NCBI GenBank assembly: GCA_018920255.1
Contig: JAHLMR010000004.1
Location: forward strand, 1-41,037
Length of the DNA stretch: 41,037 nucleotides
Direction: 5' to 3'
From: Candidatus Aenigmatarchaeota archaeon
GTDB lineage: Archaea > Aenigmatarchaeota > Aenigmatarchaeia > Aenigmatarchaeales > JAHLMR01
In this document: piece after piece, positions 1-9,925 of the stretch
How the letters are laid out: each line of letters opens with the position of its first letter
Position numbering within the stretch: position 1 is the stretch's first letter
Position numbers and translations under genes: made by a program
The notes under the pieces: model-generated
What the model saw: the letters and a program-made list of their open reading frames with translations, nothing else
Database searches by the model: none
Told to the model about the DNA's origin: nothing

Positions 1-2
1 AT

Positions 3-335
3 GCTTTTTCAGATGCATTAGCTGTACATATATCACAAGAATCTGAAAATCAGCATACTACAAAGGAAATATGGGAATCAACTTTATTTACATTTTTATT
101 CAAATTTATTTTTGCATCAATATTTATTGTCCCTATAATATTGTTTGAGTTATCTTTAGCTGTAATAATTAGTATAATTTTAGGATTATCTTTAATTTGT
201 ATATTTAGCCTTAATATTGCAAAACAACAAAATAAAAACTATTTAAAAGTGGTTATAGAACATTTAACAATTGCAGTAATTGTTATAATTGCAACATATT
301 ATATTGGCTATTATATAAAAAATATATTTATTTAA
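3..335 (+). CDS. C-terminal part of a VIT1/CCC1-like membrane transporter, truncated by window edge
   Basis: Open frame extends upstream of the listed 141 start to the window edge (...AFSDALAVHISQESENQHTTKEIWESTLFTFLFKF...); SDA..SQESE-like motif followed by hydrophobic segments. Confidence 0.5.
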   Translation, partial: AFSDALAVHISQESENQHTTKEIWESTLFTFLFKFIFASIFIVPIILFELSLAVIISIILGLSLICIFSLNIAKQQNKNYLKVVIEHLTIAVIVIIATYYIGYYIKNIFI

Positions 336-412
336 AAATATGTAATCTTTAAATATATGTAAAATAAATAAAAAATTGAAAATAAATGAAATTAAATTCT
401 TGGGGTGTTTTT

Positions 413-1030
413 ATGGAGAATACGTTAAAAACAGGAACTACTACAGTTGGAATAATATATAAAGATGGTGTAGTAATTGGTGCAGAAAGTAAATCAACTT
501 TAGGATATATGGTTGATTCGAAAGTGGCAAAAAAAATATTTAAATTAGATGATCATATAGGGATAACTATTGCTGGTTCAGTTGGAGATGCTCAAAGTTT
601 AATAAGAATTTTAAGAGCACAATTTAAATTATATAAATTAGAAAGAGGTCCTATTACATTAAAAGCAGCAGCAACATTACTATCAAATATAATGCAAGGA
701 ACAAAATGGATGCCATATTTTAATCAACTTATTTTAGCTGGCTATGATAATGAAGGTCCACATATTTATTCATTCGATCCGCTAGGTGGTTTTGATACTA
801 ATGATAAATTTTATTCTACTGGTTCCGGTAGTCCATTTGCTTATGGTGTTTTAGAGGCAAATTTCAAAGAAAATATGAATATGGAAGAAGCAATTTCTCT
901 TGTAATAAAATCTATTAAATCTGCAATAGAAAGAGATATAGCATCTGGTGGAAAAGAAATTTCTATTGCAATAATTGATAAAAACGGATTTAAAGAACTT
1001 TCTTCAAATGAAATAAAAAAATATTTATGA
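413..1030 (+). CDS. psmB: Proteasome beta subunit, short propeptide MENTLKTG/TTTVG
   Basis: TTTVGIIYKDGVVIGAESKST...; internal ATG at 413 preferred over 386. Confidence 0.93.
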   Translation: MENTLKTGTTTVGIIYKDGVVIGAESKSTLGYMVDSKVAKKIFKLDDHIGITIAGSVGDAQSLIRILRAQFKLYKLERGPITLKAAATLLSNIMQGTKWMPYFNQLILAGYDNEGPHIYSFDPLGGFDTNDKFYSTGSGSPFAYGVLEANFKENMNMEEAISLVIKSIKSAIERDIASGGKEISIAIIDKNGFKELSSNEIKKYL

Positions 1031-1058
1031 AAAATTAGAAGAATTTTAGGGTATTTTA

Positions 1059-2939
1059 ATGGTAGAACAAAAAACAGTTGAATTATTCGAAAGAATAAAG
1101 CAAATGTTACCCTCAAACGCAGAAATAACAGATATAAGATTTGAAGCGTGTGAAATAATAATATACACAAAAAATAAAGAATTTTTTGTTGATCCAGGTG
1201 AAAAAATAAAGGAAATAGTTAATACAATAAAAAAACGTATTATTTTAAGACCTGATCCTTCTATAACAAAAGATCCAGAAACTGTTGAAAAAATAATAAA
1301 AGAAATAATACCACCTGAAGCTGGTTTAAAGGCAATTGATTTCGAACCCGAATTTAGCAAAGTTATAATAGAAGTTGAAAAACCAGGAGTTGCTATTGGA
1401 AAATCTGGAGAGATTCTAAAGGAAATTAAAAAACAAACATTTTGGGCACCATCTATAAAAAGAACTCCTTTAATTCCAAATGATATTATAAAAACATTAA
1501 GAGAGCTTATTCATGCTGAATCTAGTTTTAGAAAAGAATTTTTAGATAGTGTTGGAAGAAGAATACATAGTGGCTGGAAAGGAACCGATTGGGTAAGAAT
1601 AACAGCATTAGGAGCATGCAGAGAAGTTGGAAGGAGTGCTATACTAGTTCAAACACCAGAAAGTAATGTTTTGCTTGATTGTGGTATAAAACCTGGATCA
1701 AATGAGTTTCCATTATTAAATGCACCAGAATTAAATATTCAATCTCTCGATGCAATAGTTATAGGACATGCACATCTCGATCATGTTGGTGCATTACCAT
1801 TTCTTTATGAAAGAGGATATACTGGTCCAGTGTATATGACAGCACCTACAAGAGATATAATGGTAATGCTTTGTATGGATTATATAGATATTATGCAAAA
1901 AGAAGGAAAATCTGCTCCTTATACAACGAAAGGAATAAAAGAAGCAGTAAGACATTCAATAACTCTTGATTATGGAGAAGTTTCTGATATCACACCTGAT
2001 ATGAGATTAACTTTTGGGAATGCTGGACATATATTAGGTTCTTCTCTTATACATCTTCATATAGGAGAAGGACTTCATAATATTTTATATACTAGTGATT
2101 TTAAGTTTGACAGAACAGCATTATATGACCCAGCATCTACAGATTTTTCAAGAGTTGAAACTCTTATAACAGAAAGTACATATGGAGGTACAGAAGATAA
2201 ACAACCAAAAAGAGCTGAAGCAGAACAAATGTTAATAGATACTATAAATAAAATACTTGAAAAAAAAGGAAAAGTTCTTATACCTTCGTTTGCTGTAGAA
2301 AGAGCACAAGATATAATTGCTATACTTGGAAAACATAACTTAGAAGTACCTATTTATTTAGATGGTATGCTTTGGGATGCTACTGCAATTCATACAGCAT
2401 ATCCAGAGTTTTTAAGTAAGGAACTACAAAAAGCAATATTAACGCAAGGTGATAATCCTTTTATGAAACCAAATCTTAAAAGAGTTGGCTCTGTTGATGA
2501 AAGAAATGCTGTATTAGAAAGTAAAGAACCTTGTATAATATTAGCAACTTCAGGAATGCTTATTGGTGGACCTGTAATGAATTATCTTGCAGGAATTGCT
2601 GAAAATAAGAAAAATGCTCTTATTTTTGTAAGCTATCAAGCAGAAAACACATTGGGTAAAAAAATTCAAAAAGGTTGGAGAGAGGTTCCTGTCGTTGAAA
2701 ATGGAAAAACTATTCCTGTACCAATAAAATGTGAAGTTATAACAATTCCTGGTTTATCTGGACACAGTGATAGAACACAATTAATGAATTATGTTGGTCA
2801 TTTAAGACAGAAACCACAAAAAGTTATATGTGTTCATGGCGAGGAATCAAAATGTCTTGACCTTGCAAAATCTATTCATAAAACATATAAATGCGAAACA
2901 ATTGCACCAAAAGCTTTAGATGCAATTAGATTAGTATGA
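1059..2939 (+). CDS. KH-domain/beta-CASP ribonuclease aCPSF1
   Basis: N-terminal KH region, HAHLDHVGALP metallo-beta-lactamase motif, beta-CASP C-terminus with GLSGHSDR. Confidence 0.95.
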   Translation: MVEQKTVELFERIKQMLPSNAEITDIRFEACEIIIYTKNKEFFVDPGEKIKEIVNTIKKRIILRPDPSITKDPETVEKIIKEIIPPEAGLKAIDFEPEFSKVIIEVEKPGVAIGKSGEILKEIKKQTFWAPSIKRTPLIPNDIIKTLRELIHAESSFRKEFLDSVGRRIHSGWKGTDWVRITALGACREVGRSAILVQTPESNVLLDCGIKPGSNEFPLLNAPELNIQSLDAIVIGHAHLDHVGALPFLYERGYTGPVYMTAPTRDIMVMLCMDYIDIMQKEGKSAPYTTKGIKEAVRHSITLDYGEVSDITPDMRLTFGNAGHILGSSLIHLHIGEGLHNILYTSDFKFDRTALYDPASTDFSRVETLITESTYGGTEDKQPKRAEAEQMLIDTINKILEKKGKVLIPSFAVERAQDIIAILGKHNLEVPIYLDGMLWDATAIHTAYPEFLSKELQKAILTQGDNPFMKPNLKRVGSVDERNAVLESKEPCIILATSGMLIGGPVMNYLAGIAENKKNALIFVSYQAENTLGKKIQKGWREVPVVENGKTIPVPIKCEVITIPGLSGHSDRTQLMNYVGHLRQKPQKVICVHGEESKCLDLAKSIHKTYKCETIAPKALDAIRLV

Positions 2940-2985
2940 ATATTTAAATAGTTTTTCTTTTTAAAAAATATAAAGGTTGATAACT

Positions 2986-3408
2986 ATGGTAAAATATGAA
3001 GAGATTAAAGAAATTTTAATGAGAACATTTAATGATTTAACTAATTATAAGATAGATTGTATTCCTGTTGGAAGCAATAGTATCGATGATAAAATTTATT
3101 GTTTAAGAATTTTTTATGAAAATTCAAAAGGAGATAAACCTGAACAATATTCAAAAAAAGTCCAAAAAATTGCTTCACAGATAGCAAAAATTAAAATAAG
3201 CGACGATAATAATAACGAGAATAATAAGATTTTTGAAAATCTTACACTTCCTGAATTTGAAATGCCTTCTGATGGTTGTGTAGGATTGTTCGAGTTTTCT
3301 TCAAAAATTTCATTAGATGACCTTAAAAAATACTTTGAAACAATAAAAAATCATTTAAATGATTATAAAAATAATAACTCTCAAAAGAAAAGTTTATTTG
3401 ATTTTTGA
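2986..3408 (+). CDS. Hypothetical protein (about 140 aa)
   Basis: ORF with ATG at 2986 after a GGTTGAT SD-like site; no family recognised. Confidence 0.6.
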   Translation: MVKYEEIKEILMRTFNDLTNYKIDCIPVGSNSIDDKIYCLRIFYENSKGDKPEQYSKKVQKIASQIAKIKISDDNNNENNKIFENLTLPEFEMPSDGCVGLFEFSSKISLDDLKKYFETIKNHLNDYKNNNSQKKSLFDF

Positions 3409-3474
3409 ATTTAAAAAATTCTTTTTAGATATTTTTCAATATTTATAAACTTATCTACTATAAAATAATTAATT

Positions 3475-4944
3475 ATGTATCTTTCACTAGAAGATTGTAT
3501 AAATAAAATTAATGAAGCTATATCCATTACTATTATAGGAAGAGATGATCCTTCTATTAATGCTGCGATGGATTTTTTTAATGCATTAAAAGAAAATAAA
3601 GAAATTAAATTTGAAGTTTCAGAAAGATCAAATATCTTAAATAGAGATATTTATAAAATTATTGAAAATAATAAAGATTTAGTTTTATTTCTTGGAATTT
3701 ATCCTCAATCATATAGTATATTTAAAAATTCTAATATGAAAAACATAATAAAATTTACAGATTCGATTGATGTAGGAAATGAAAAAAGCTACCTTGTAAA
3801 TAGAAATAATCTTCCTGCAATACCAGAAGAGTTTTCTCCAACAACATCGTTTGCAAATACTGCATATAAAATTATTAAAGAGTTAATACCATCTTATGAA
3901 CCTACTGATGAGATTGCAAAAAAAGCATTTATTGGGGACTATGATGATAATTTAAAATTAGAACCTACAAAATTTCAGAAAGAAATAGCAAAATATATAA
4001 AAAATTATGATGAAAAAAATGAAATTCCAAACTTTGATAGTGTGAGTATATTAAATTTTTATCCATTTTTCTTTTTAAAATTTATTGAAAAAGAAGATTT
4101 TAGAAAAAATATTAAAAGTATAGAAGGAAGAAAAAATATTGTAAATGAAATTTTAAGATATTGTAATTTAGATGAAAATATTTTAATAAAAGAACTTGAA
4201 AAACGCGGTTTACCACATGATATTATTTACTCTCCTAGAATAGATGGTTCTAATAAAATAGAAGTATTAAGAAAAATAGGATATAACAAAAAAATTAATA
4301 ATAATACTTCAAAAGAAATAATTAAAACTCATATTTCAGAATTTATTTCCGGAAAAATAAATTCAAAAATAATTAAAGGTAATCATCCTGTATCATGCGA
4401 TGAAAAAGAAATAGATTTAATATGTTTACAAACAGAAAAAAATATTAATTTAATGGGTTTTACAGAAATTTTAACCTTTCTTCCAAATGATTCGATTTTT
4501 ATCGTTTATAGAAATAATAATAATAACATTTATACTTCTTATGCAATTTTTTCAAAGTCAGATATTCATGCAGGATTATTATGCAGTTTAGGGTCAGTAA
4601 AGAAAAATAAAAACCTGAGAGGAAGAGGTAGTGGAGAAATAGATAAAGCACTTGGATATAGAAATTTAATAGAAGATTCTCCGGTAACATATGAATGGGT
4701 ATTGAAAAATTTTTTAAAAAAATCTTGTAGCTCAACATCATATGCTGATAAATCTACATATAAATCATTTTACGGACAACCTTCTGCTTTAGAAATCAAT
4801 CAAAAGGATGGCTCAATAAAATATAGTTTATTCTATTTACCATGGGAAGGAAATGTTATATTTGATTGTAATAAAGATGAATATGAAAATTTTTGTAAAA
4901 AATATGGATCAAAAGCTGAAATATTTAAAGTATTTTATGATTAA
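3475..4944 (+). CDS. Putative degenerate DHH/RecJ-like (GAN/Cdc45-like) protein
   Basis: Overall DHH-phosphoesterase-like layout (SITIIGRDDPSINAAMDFFNALKE; LPAIPEEFSPTTSFANTAYKIIKELIP) without intact DHH or DxD motifs; near the S3Ae gene. Confidence 0.5.
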   Translation: MYLSLEDCINKINEAISITIIGRDDPSINAAMDFFNALKENKEIKFEVSERSNILNRDIYKIIENNKDLVLFLGIYPQSYSIFKNSNMKNIIKFTDSIDVGNEKSYLVNRNNLPAIPEEFSPTTSFANTAYKIIKELIPSYEPTDEIAKKAFIGDYDDNLKLEPTKFQKEIAKYIKNYDEKNEIPNFDSVSILNFYPFFFLKFIEKEDFRKNIKSIEGRKNIVNEILRYCNLDENILIKELEKRGLPHDIIYSPRIDGSNKIEVLRKIGYNKKINNNTSKEIIKTHISEFISGKINSKIIKGNHPVSCDEKEIDLICLQTEKNINLMGFTEILTFLPNDSIFIVYRNNNNNIYTSYAIFSKSDIHAGLLCSLGSVKKNKNLRGRGSGEIDKALGYRNLIEDSPVTYEWVLKNFLKKSCSSTSYADKSTYKSFYGQPSALEINQKDGSIKYSLFYLPWEGNVIFDCNKDEYENFCKKYGSKAEIFKVFYD

Positions 4945-6239
4945 ATTTCTTTTTCTTTTGTTGATATAATTTTTAATTTAATAACTTTTCTTAACTCTTC
5001 TGGTAAGTTTTTATAATTTTCTAAAATTCCTTTTTCTATATTTTCTAAAGAAGTTTGTGTTTCTATGCTAAATAATCCTTCTTCAATAATTTTCTTTTTT
5101 TGTTCTGTTATTTTATTGCTTGAAATATGTTCTATTATTTTAGAAAAATAACAACTATCATCATTTGAACCTATTGGGATTGAAAGTTTTGTTATATCAT
5201 TTTTTTCAATAATAACAATTGGTACTTCAATTGGTTTTAAGTTATTTATTTTTTCAGATAGATTTTTACCTATTTCATGCTTTTTATAAACATCATCAAT
5301 GTACTTTTTCATTTCACAGCATTTTTCAATCTGAGAAACTGTTTCGGTATAAGTATTAATTATATTTTCATTTTTCCCTTTATTAGATTCTAATGTTTTT
5401 ATTAGGTTCTGTTTTATAGATTCTGGCATGTCTGAAATAGCACCAAACAATAATCTATTTAGATATTCTAATTCTTCTTTAGCTGTTTTTGCTTCATTTT
5501 CTAATTTTTTAATTTCTTCATCATTTTTAGTTAATTTATTTATTTTTTCTAGATCTTCTTTTGACCTTATTTCTTGATATTTTTCACTAATTAATTTTAT
5601 TGGATCTTCTTTAGACATTTTTAATGCTTCAAATAAATATTCTGCAGAGCACCCCGGATCTGGAATGCTATTTTTTAAAGCTTCATCATATTTTTTTAAA
5701 TTTTGGCTTAAACCTTTAAGTTTTGTTTCTAAGAATTCTGGTAAATCCATTTTACTGTAATTATTTAATTGTGTTTTAAGATTTTGATTTTCATGCTGTA
5801 ATTTTTGATTTTCATTTTGCAATTTTTCATTTTCATCTTTATGAAACTTAATTTGATAATCTTTGTGTTCAATATCTTTTTGTATTTCATTAATCTCTTT
5901 TTCAAGTTTTTTTATTCTACTTTCATATGGTTTTAATATATTTTCATAATCTTTGTCATTTTTTTCACTGTTTTTTATTTCATTTTCTTTATAAGTGAAT
6001 TCTTTTATTTTAAAAGAAGTGTCTCCTAATCGTTTTTGAAAATCAGAAACTATTTTTTTAATATGCCCTTCAGATTCCTCTGGAACGTTTTCAATGATTA
6101 TTCTACATGAATCGCCATCAACTTTTACCTTTACATTATTATAAAAACTTCTTAATCCACCAGAAAGTTTTTTCCTTAAATCGTATATATTTGCTCCTTT
6201 TCCATCATATTCTAATTCATATGCTCCCAACGTCAACAC
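4941..6239 (-). CDS. Long coiled-coil protein, unknown function
   Basis: 432-aa ORF with extended heptad-rich region (EKLQNENQKLQHENQNLKTQLNN). Confidence 0.7.
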   Translation of the reverse strand: MLTLGAYELEYDGKGANIYDLRKKLSGGLRSFYNNVKVKVDGDSCRIIIENVPEESEGHIKKIVSDFQKRLGDTSFKIKEFTYKENEIKNSEKNDKDYENILKPYESRIKKLEKEINEIQKDIEHKDYQIKFHKDENEKLQNENQKLQHENQNLKTQLNNYSKMDLPEFLETKLKGLSQNLKKYDEALKNSIPDPGCSAEYLFEALKMSKEDPIKLISEKYQEIRSKEDLEKINKLTKNDEEIKKLENEAKTAKEELEYLNRLLFGAISDMPESIKQNLIKTLESNKGKNENIINTYTETVSQIEKCCEMKKYIDDVYKKHEIGKNLSEKINNLKPIEVPIVIIEKNDITKLSIPIGSNDDSCYFSKIIEHISSNKITEQKKKIIEEGLFSIETQTSLENIEKGILENYKNLPEELRKVIKLKIISTKEKEI

Positions 6240-6348
6240 CTAAAATTTTATTACAAAACAATAAGTATTTAAATTTTTAGACAAATAACAAAATCTTTAT
6301 AAAGTTTTATAAATATTGAAATTCTAATTAAATAATCGAGTGAAAATT

Positions 6349-6921
6349 ATGGCTGTACAAAAAACAAAACAATTTAAAAAAGAATGGATTAAAATAATTT
6401 CACCAGAAGTTTTTGGAAATGTTGAAATAGGAGAATCTCCAGTCATGGAGTTAGAAAATTGTATTGGAAGGGTTATTGAAACGAGTTTATATGAGCTAAC
6501 TGGAGATGCAAGTAAATATTATATTAATTTACTTTTTAAGATAAATAAAATAGAAGGTGCACATGCAAAAACAGTTTTTCATGGACATTATTGCACGAGT
6601 GATTTTATATCAAGAATTGTTCAACCCAGAACTTCAAGAGTTGATATTATATTACCTGTAAAATTTAAAGATGCTTCTTTGATATTAAAAATGATTGCAA
6701 TAACAAATAGAAGAGTTGGAAAAAGAATAGCAAGTGAAATAAGGAAAAAAGTTAGTGAAATAGTAAAAAATTATGCTGAACAAACAGATTTGAACACGTT
6801 CTTAAAAAGTTTTATTTCTGGTCAAATTCAAACACAAATAAGGCAAGAAGCCAATAAAATTTATCCACTAAGAATTTTTGAAATACATAAATCAGAAGTT
6901 CAAAGTTTAGAAAAGCTTTAA
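6349..6921 (+). CDS. rps3ae: 30S ribosomal protein S3Ae (eS1)
   Basis: MAVQKTKQFKKEWIKIISPEVFGNVEIGES...HYCTSDFISRIVQPRTSRVD; ATG at 6349 preferred over GTG at 6340. Confidence 0.93.
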   Translation: MAVQKTKQFKKEWIKIISPEVFGNVEIGESPVMELENCIGRVIETSLYELTGDASKYYINLLFKINKIEGAHAKTVFHGHYCTSDFISRIVQPRTSRVDIILPVKFKDASLILKMIAITNRRVGKRIASEIRKKVSEIVKNYAEQTDLNTFLKSFISGQIQTQIRQEANKIYPLRIFEIHKSEVQSLEKL

Positions 6922-6946
6922 AAGTTTAAATAATAAATTTCTTATT

Positions 6947-7234
6947 GGCAGGGTTAGGTGGAGAGCTCGCCCTTCTCTGGGTAGCAATATGCTACTTGCG
7001 CAAACGGGCGTTATGGCGCACCGAAATCTGAAAGCGGTACTTTAAGTCTAAAAGGTCTTAGTATTCGACTGAGAAGCTTCGTCCCATAGGATTGTATATA
7101 TAGCGAACCGCGTGAGGCGGGGAACCGAGCAACGCTAAACTATATATGCAATGCTTATGGGGTTACGGAGTGGAGAAGAATACTAAGGTAAACCTTTTAG
7201 GTTTAAAGTATCAATTTCAGATGCACCCTGCCGT
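6947..7234 (+). ncRNA. Signal recognition particle 7S RNA
   Basis: 5' GGCAGGGT pairs with 3' ACCCTGCC; S-domain helix 8 core GCGT-GAGG-CGG-GGAA-CCG-AGCA-ACGC; ends in a T-run. Confidence 0.93.
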
Positions 7235-7279
7235 TTTTTTAATGAAAATTTTAAATATTTAAAATAATTAAACCAAATT

Positions 7280-8785
7280 ATGCAAAATTATATAGGAACA
7301 GTTATTTCTACAGAAGATACACCAAATATTTATGAGTTTAAATTTATAATAACTTCAAATGTTAAAGCCGGGCAATATATTTCTGTTAATACAAATGAAG
7401 GTGAATATATAGGAAAAATAAAAAATATAATAAAAATAAGTCCTTATTTTCAAAATCCTGATGCTGTAAAAGAAATTGAAAAAACTGGTAGTTCTATTTC
7501 AGAAGTTTTTCCATCTGATAACTGGGAATATCTTATTGGAGATGTTGAAGTTATTGGTTTATTTAATAATGGTAATATATCTAAAGCATATTTTCCAGTA
7601 ACCCCTGGTGCAAAAGTATATATCGCAAAAAATTATATTCTTGAAAAAATTTTTGGTTTTGATTTAGAAAATGGTTTAAATCTTGGAAAAATAGAACATC
7701 ATAATTTAGATGTAAAAATAAATATGTCAAAGCTTCTTAAAAAACATCTTGCAGTTCTTGCTATGTCTGGGGCAGGTAAATCATATTTTACTTCTGTATT
7801 AATAGAAGAACTATTAGATAAAAAAGAAAACGAACAGCCTGCAATAATATTAATAGATCCTCATGGAGAATATTCTGGTTTTAATGATGATTTAAACTAT
7901 AGAAAAAAAGTAAATTTAATAAAGGGAAAAGATTTTAAAATTTCTGTACCTACATTGAACGCAGAATTTTTAATAGATTTAATGCCTGATCCATCTTCTG
8001 TACAAAAAAGAGAATTGAGAAGAATATTTTCAATTGTAAAAGAAAAATATAGAAATACTGCTTATAATTTAGATAAAATTATTGAAGAATTAAACAACGA
8101 TGAAGAAATTAAATCTGACACAAAAAATATTTTATTAAATTTTTTAGAAGATTTAAATGATACAGGAATTTTTGCTGAATTTGATAATCCATCACTTGAA
8201 AAAATTACAAGACAAGGACATCTTACAATTATCGATATTTCAGATATAACAGAATTAAGAGAAAAAAGAATAATAGTAGCCATCCTTGCAAAAAAATTAT
8301 TTCTTGCTAGAAGAGCAAATATAATTCCTCCTTTTCTTTTTATTGTTGAAGAAGCACATAATTTTGCTCCTCAACAAGTTAAGAAAGAAAATGCAATAAG
8401 TAAAAATATAATAGAAAAAATTGCAAGAGAGGGAAGAAAATTTTATGCTTGTTTATGTTTAATATCTCAAAGACCTGTACATTTAAGTACTACAGCAATA
8501 TCTCAATGTAATACTCATGTTTTATTAAGAATTACAAATCCTTATGATATACAGCATATTCAAGAGAGCTGTGAAGGTATAACTGGAGAATCTGTAAAAA
8601 TTTTACCTTCGCTTAAAGTTGGTGAAGCAATCGTTGTTGGGGAGGCTGTTAACTTTCCTATTCAATTAAAAGTTAGAGAAATGAAAAGTAAGTTTAGAAA
8701 AAGCGATGTTTCTCTTGAAGAAGCATGTAAAAAATTTGCTTGTGAAAAATTAAAATTTGAAGAAGATGCTAAAGCATTTTTTTAA
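7280..8785 (+). CDS. herA: HerA-like (DUF87) ATPase/helicase
   Basis: Walker A AMSGAGKSYFTS, Walker B LFIVEEAHNF, IAREGRKF, C-terminal HerA features. Confidence 0.85.
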   Translation: MQNYIGTVISTEDTPNIYEFKFIITSNVKAGQYISVNTNEGEYIGKIKNIIKISPYFQNPDAVKEIEKTGSSISEVFPSDNWEYLIGDVEVIGLFNNGNISKAYFPVTPGAKVYIAKNYILEKIFGFDLENGLNLGKIEHHNLDVKINMSKLLKKHLAVLAMSGAGKSYFTSVLIEELLDKKENEQPAIILIDPHGEYSGFNDDLNYRKKVNLIKGKDFKISVPTLNAEFLIDLMPDPSSVQKRELRRIFSIVKEKYRNTAYNLDKIIEELNNDEEIKSDTKNILLNFLEDLNDTGIFAEFDNPSLEKITRQGHLTIIDISDITELREKRIIVAILAKKLFLARRANIIPPFLFIVEEAHNFAPQQVKKENAISKNIIEKIAREGRKFYACLCLISQRPVHLSTTAISQCNTHVLLRITNPYDIQHIQESCEGITGESVKILPSLKVGEAIVVGEAVNFPIQLKVREMKSKFRKSDVSLEEACKKFACEKLKFEEDAKAFF

Positions 8786-9843
8786 ATTGGTCCATGCAAA
8801 TAATGATTCAAAACTTCTTCGGGTGTTAATGGACGGTTCCAAACACGGACTTCATCGATTGTTCCATTGAAAGACCATGCACCATCATTTGTTGCACCAA
8901 TAGTTAATGGAGAGACTCTTTCTATAATATCTCCTGAATGAAGTTTTGTTATAAAACTATCATTTACATAAAGTATCATCATACTTTTATTATATATACC
9001 TGCTATATAATACCATTGATTTAATGAAATAGGTGTATTACTATCTATCTGATTACAAGTTGTAGAATTTGATATTCTAAAATAAGCATAAGATGAAATA
9101 AAAATTTCAAATGGATTATTAAGATTGCATCCGCCATTACTTCTTTCAATAATTCCAAATGTTCCACTTGTACTATTTTTTATCCAAACTTCTATACTAA
9201 TACTTTTTAAAACACCAAAACTTTTAGAATAAGATATATTTACCATTCCACCGCCTTTATTTCCATTTCCTGTTCCGTTTGAAAATGTTAAACAAGAATT
9301 ATATTTACAATATTGGCCTGTATTCCAAGAAACATTTGAACCGCCAACCAAAATTCCGTCGTTTCCATAAATAGAAGAATCATAAGCAATTGTCCCTGAA
9401 CCTTCATCAAATTTCCAATATCCAACTAAACTTGGGTCTGAATTTTCTTTTCCAACTTGTTTTGTTTGCACAACTCCAGGAATTGTTATTTTTAAAGTCC
9501 TCGGATAAGAATAATCAATAAAATCATAAACAAAAAATGTATAAATTTCCCCTGGATTAACTATTTTTGAAGAATTAGTAAAATTAACTGGTTTTTCATC
9601 TACATAAATTGCAAAATTTGTTATTGGGGTTTGTCCTGTATTTCTAATTGTTATTTGTTTTCCGCTAACTGCTTCTATAACAAAGTTTTGGGACATTCCT
9701 GTTGTAATTTGTGAAATTCCAGAACTTGCTGTTGAAGTTGTTTGGGAAAAAATACTAGAAAAGAAAAGATATCCTGCAGATGCTAAACTAACAGTTATTA
9801 ATAAAATTAAAACAACTGCTATTATTGCTGAAATTCCCTGCAT
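8782..9843 (-). CDS. Type IV pilin-like protein with C-terminal LamG/concanavalin-like domain
   Basis: N-terminal MQGISAIIAVVLILLITVSLASAGYLFF class III-like signal; LVGYWKFDEGSGTIAYDSSIYGNDG LamG-type repeat and IDEVRVWNRPLTPEEVLNHY. Confidence 0.82.
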   Translation of the reverse strand: MQGISAIIAVVLILLITVSLASAGYLFFSSIFSQTTSTASSGISQITTGMSQNFVIEAVSGKQITIRNTGQTPITNFAIYVDEKPVNFTNSSKIVNPGEIYTFFVYDFIDYSYPRTLKITIPGVVQTKQVGKENSDPSLVGYWKFDEGSGTIAYDSSIYGNDGILVGGSNVSWNTGQYCKYNSCLTFSNGTGNGNKGGGMVNISYSKSFGVLKSISIEVWIKNSTSGTFGIIERSNGGCNLNNPFEIFISSYAYFRISNSTTCNQIDSNTPISLNQWYYIAGIYNKSMMILYVNDSFITKLHSGDIIERVSPLTIGATNDGAWSFNGTIDEVRVWNRPLTPEEVLNHYLHGPI

Positions 9844-9925
9844 AAAATAAATTAATAAATTATTTATTTATAAAAGTTAATATAAGGAAAAATATTTATT
9901 AATACTAAAATTTAAATAATATTTT

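Noticed and set aside
841-1170. Minus-strand ORFs at 841-1170 and 1046-1360
   Set aside because: Antisense to confidently identified psmB and aCPSF1; low-complexity hydrophobic translations typical of AT-rich antisense frames.
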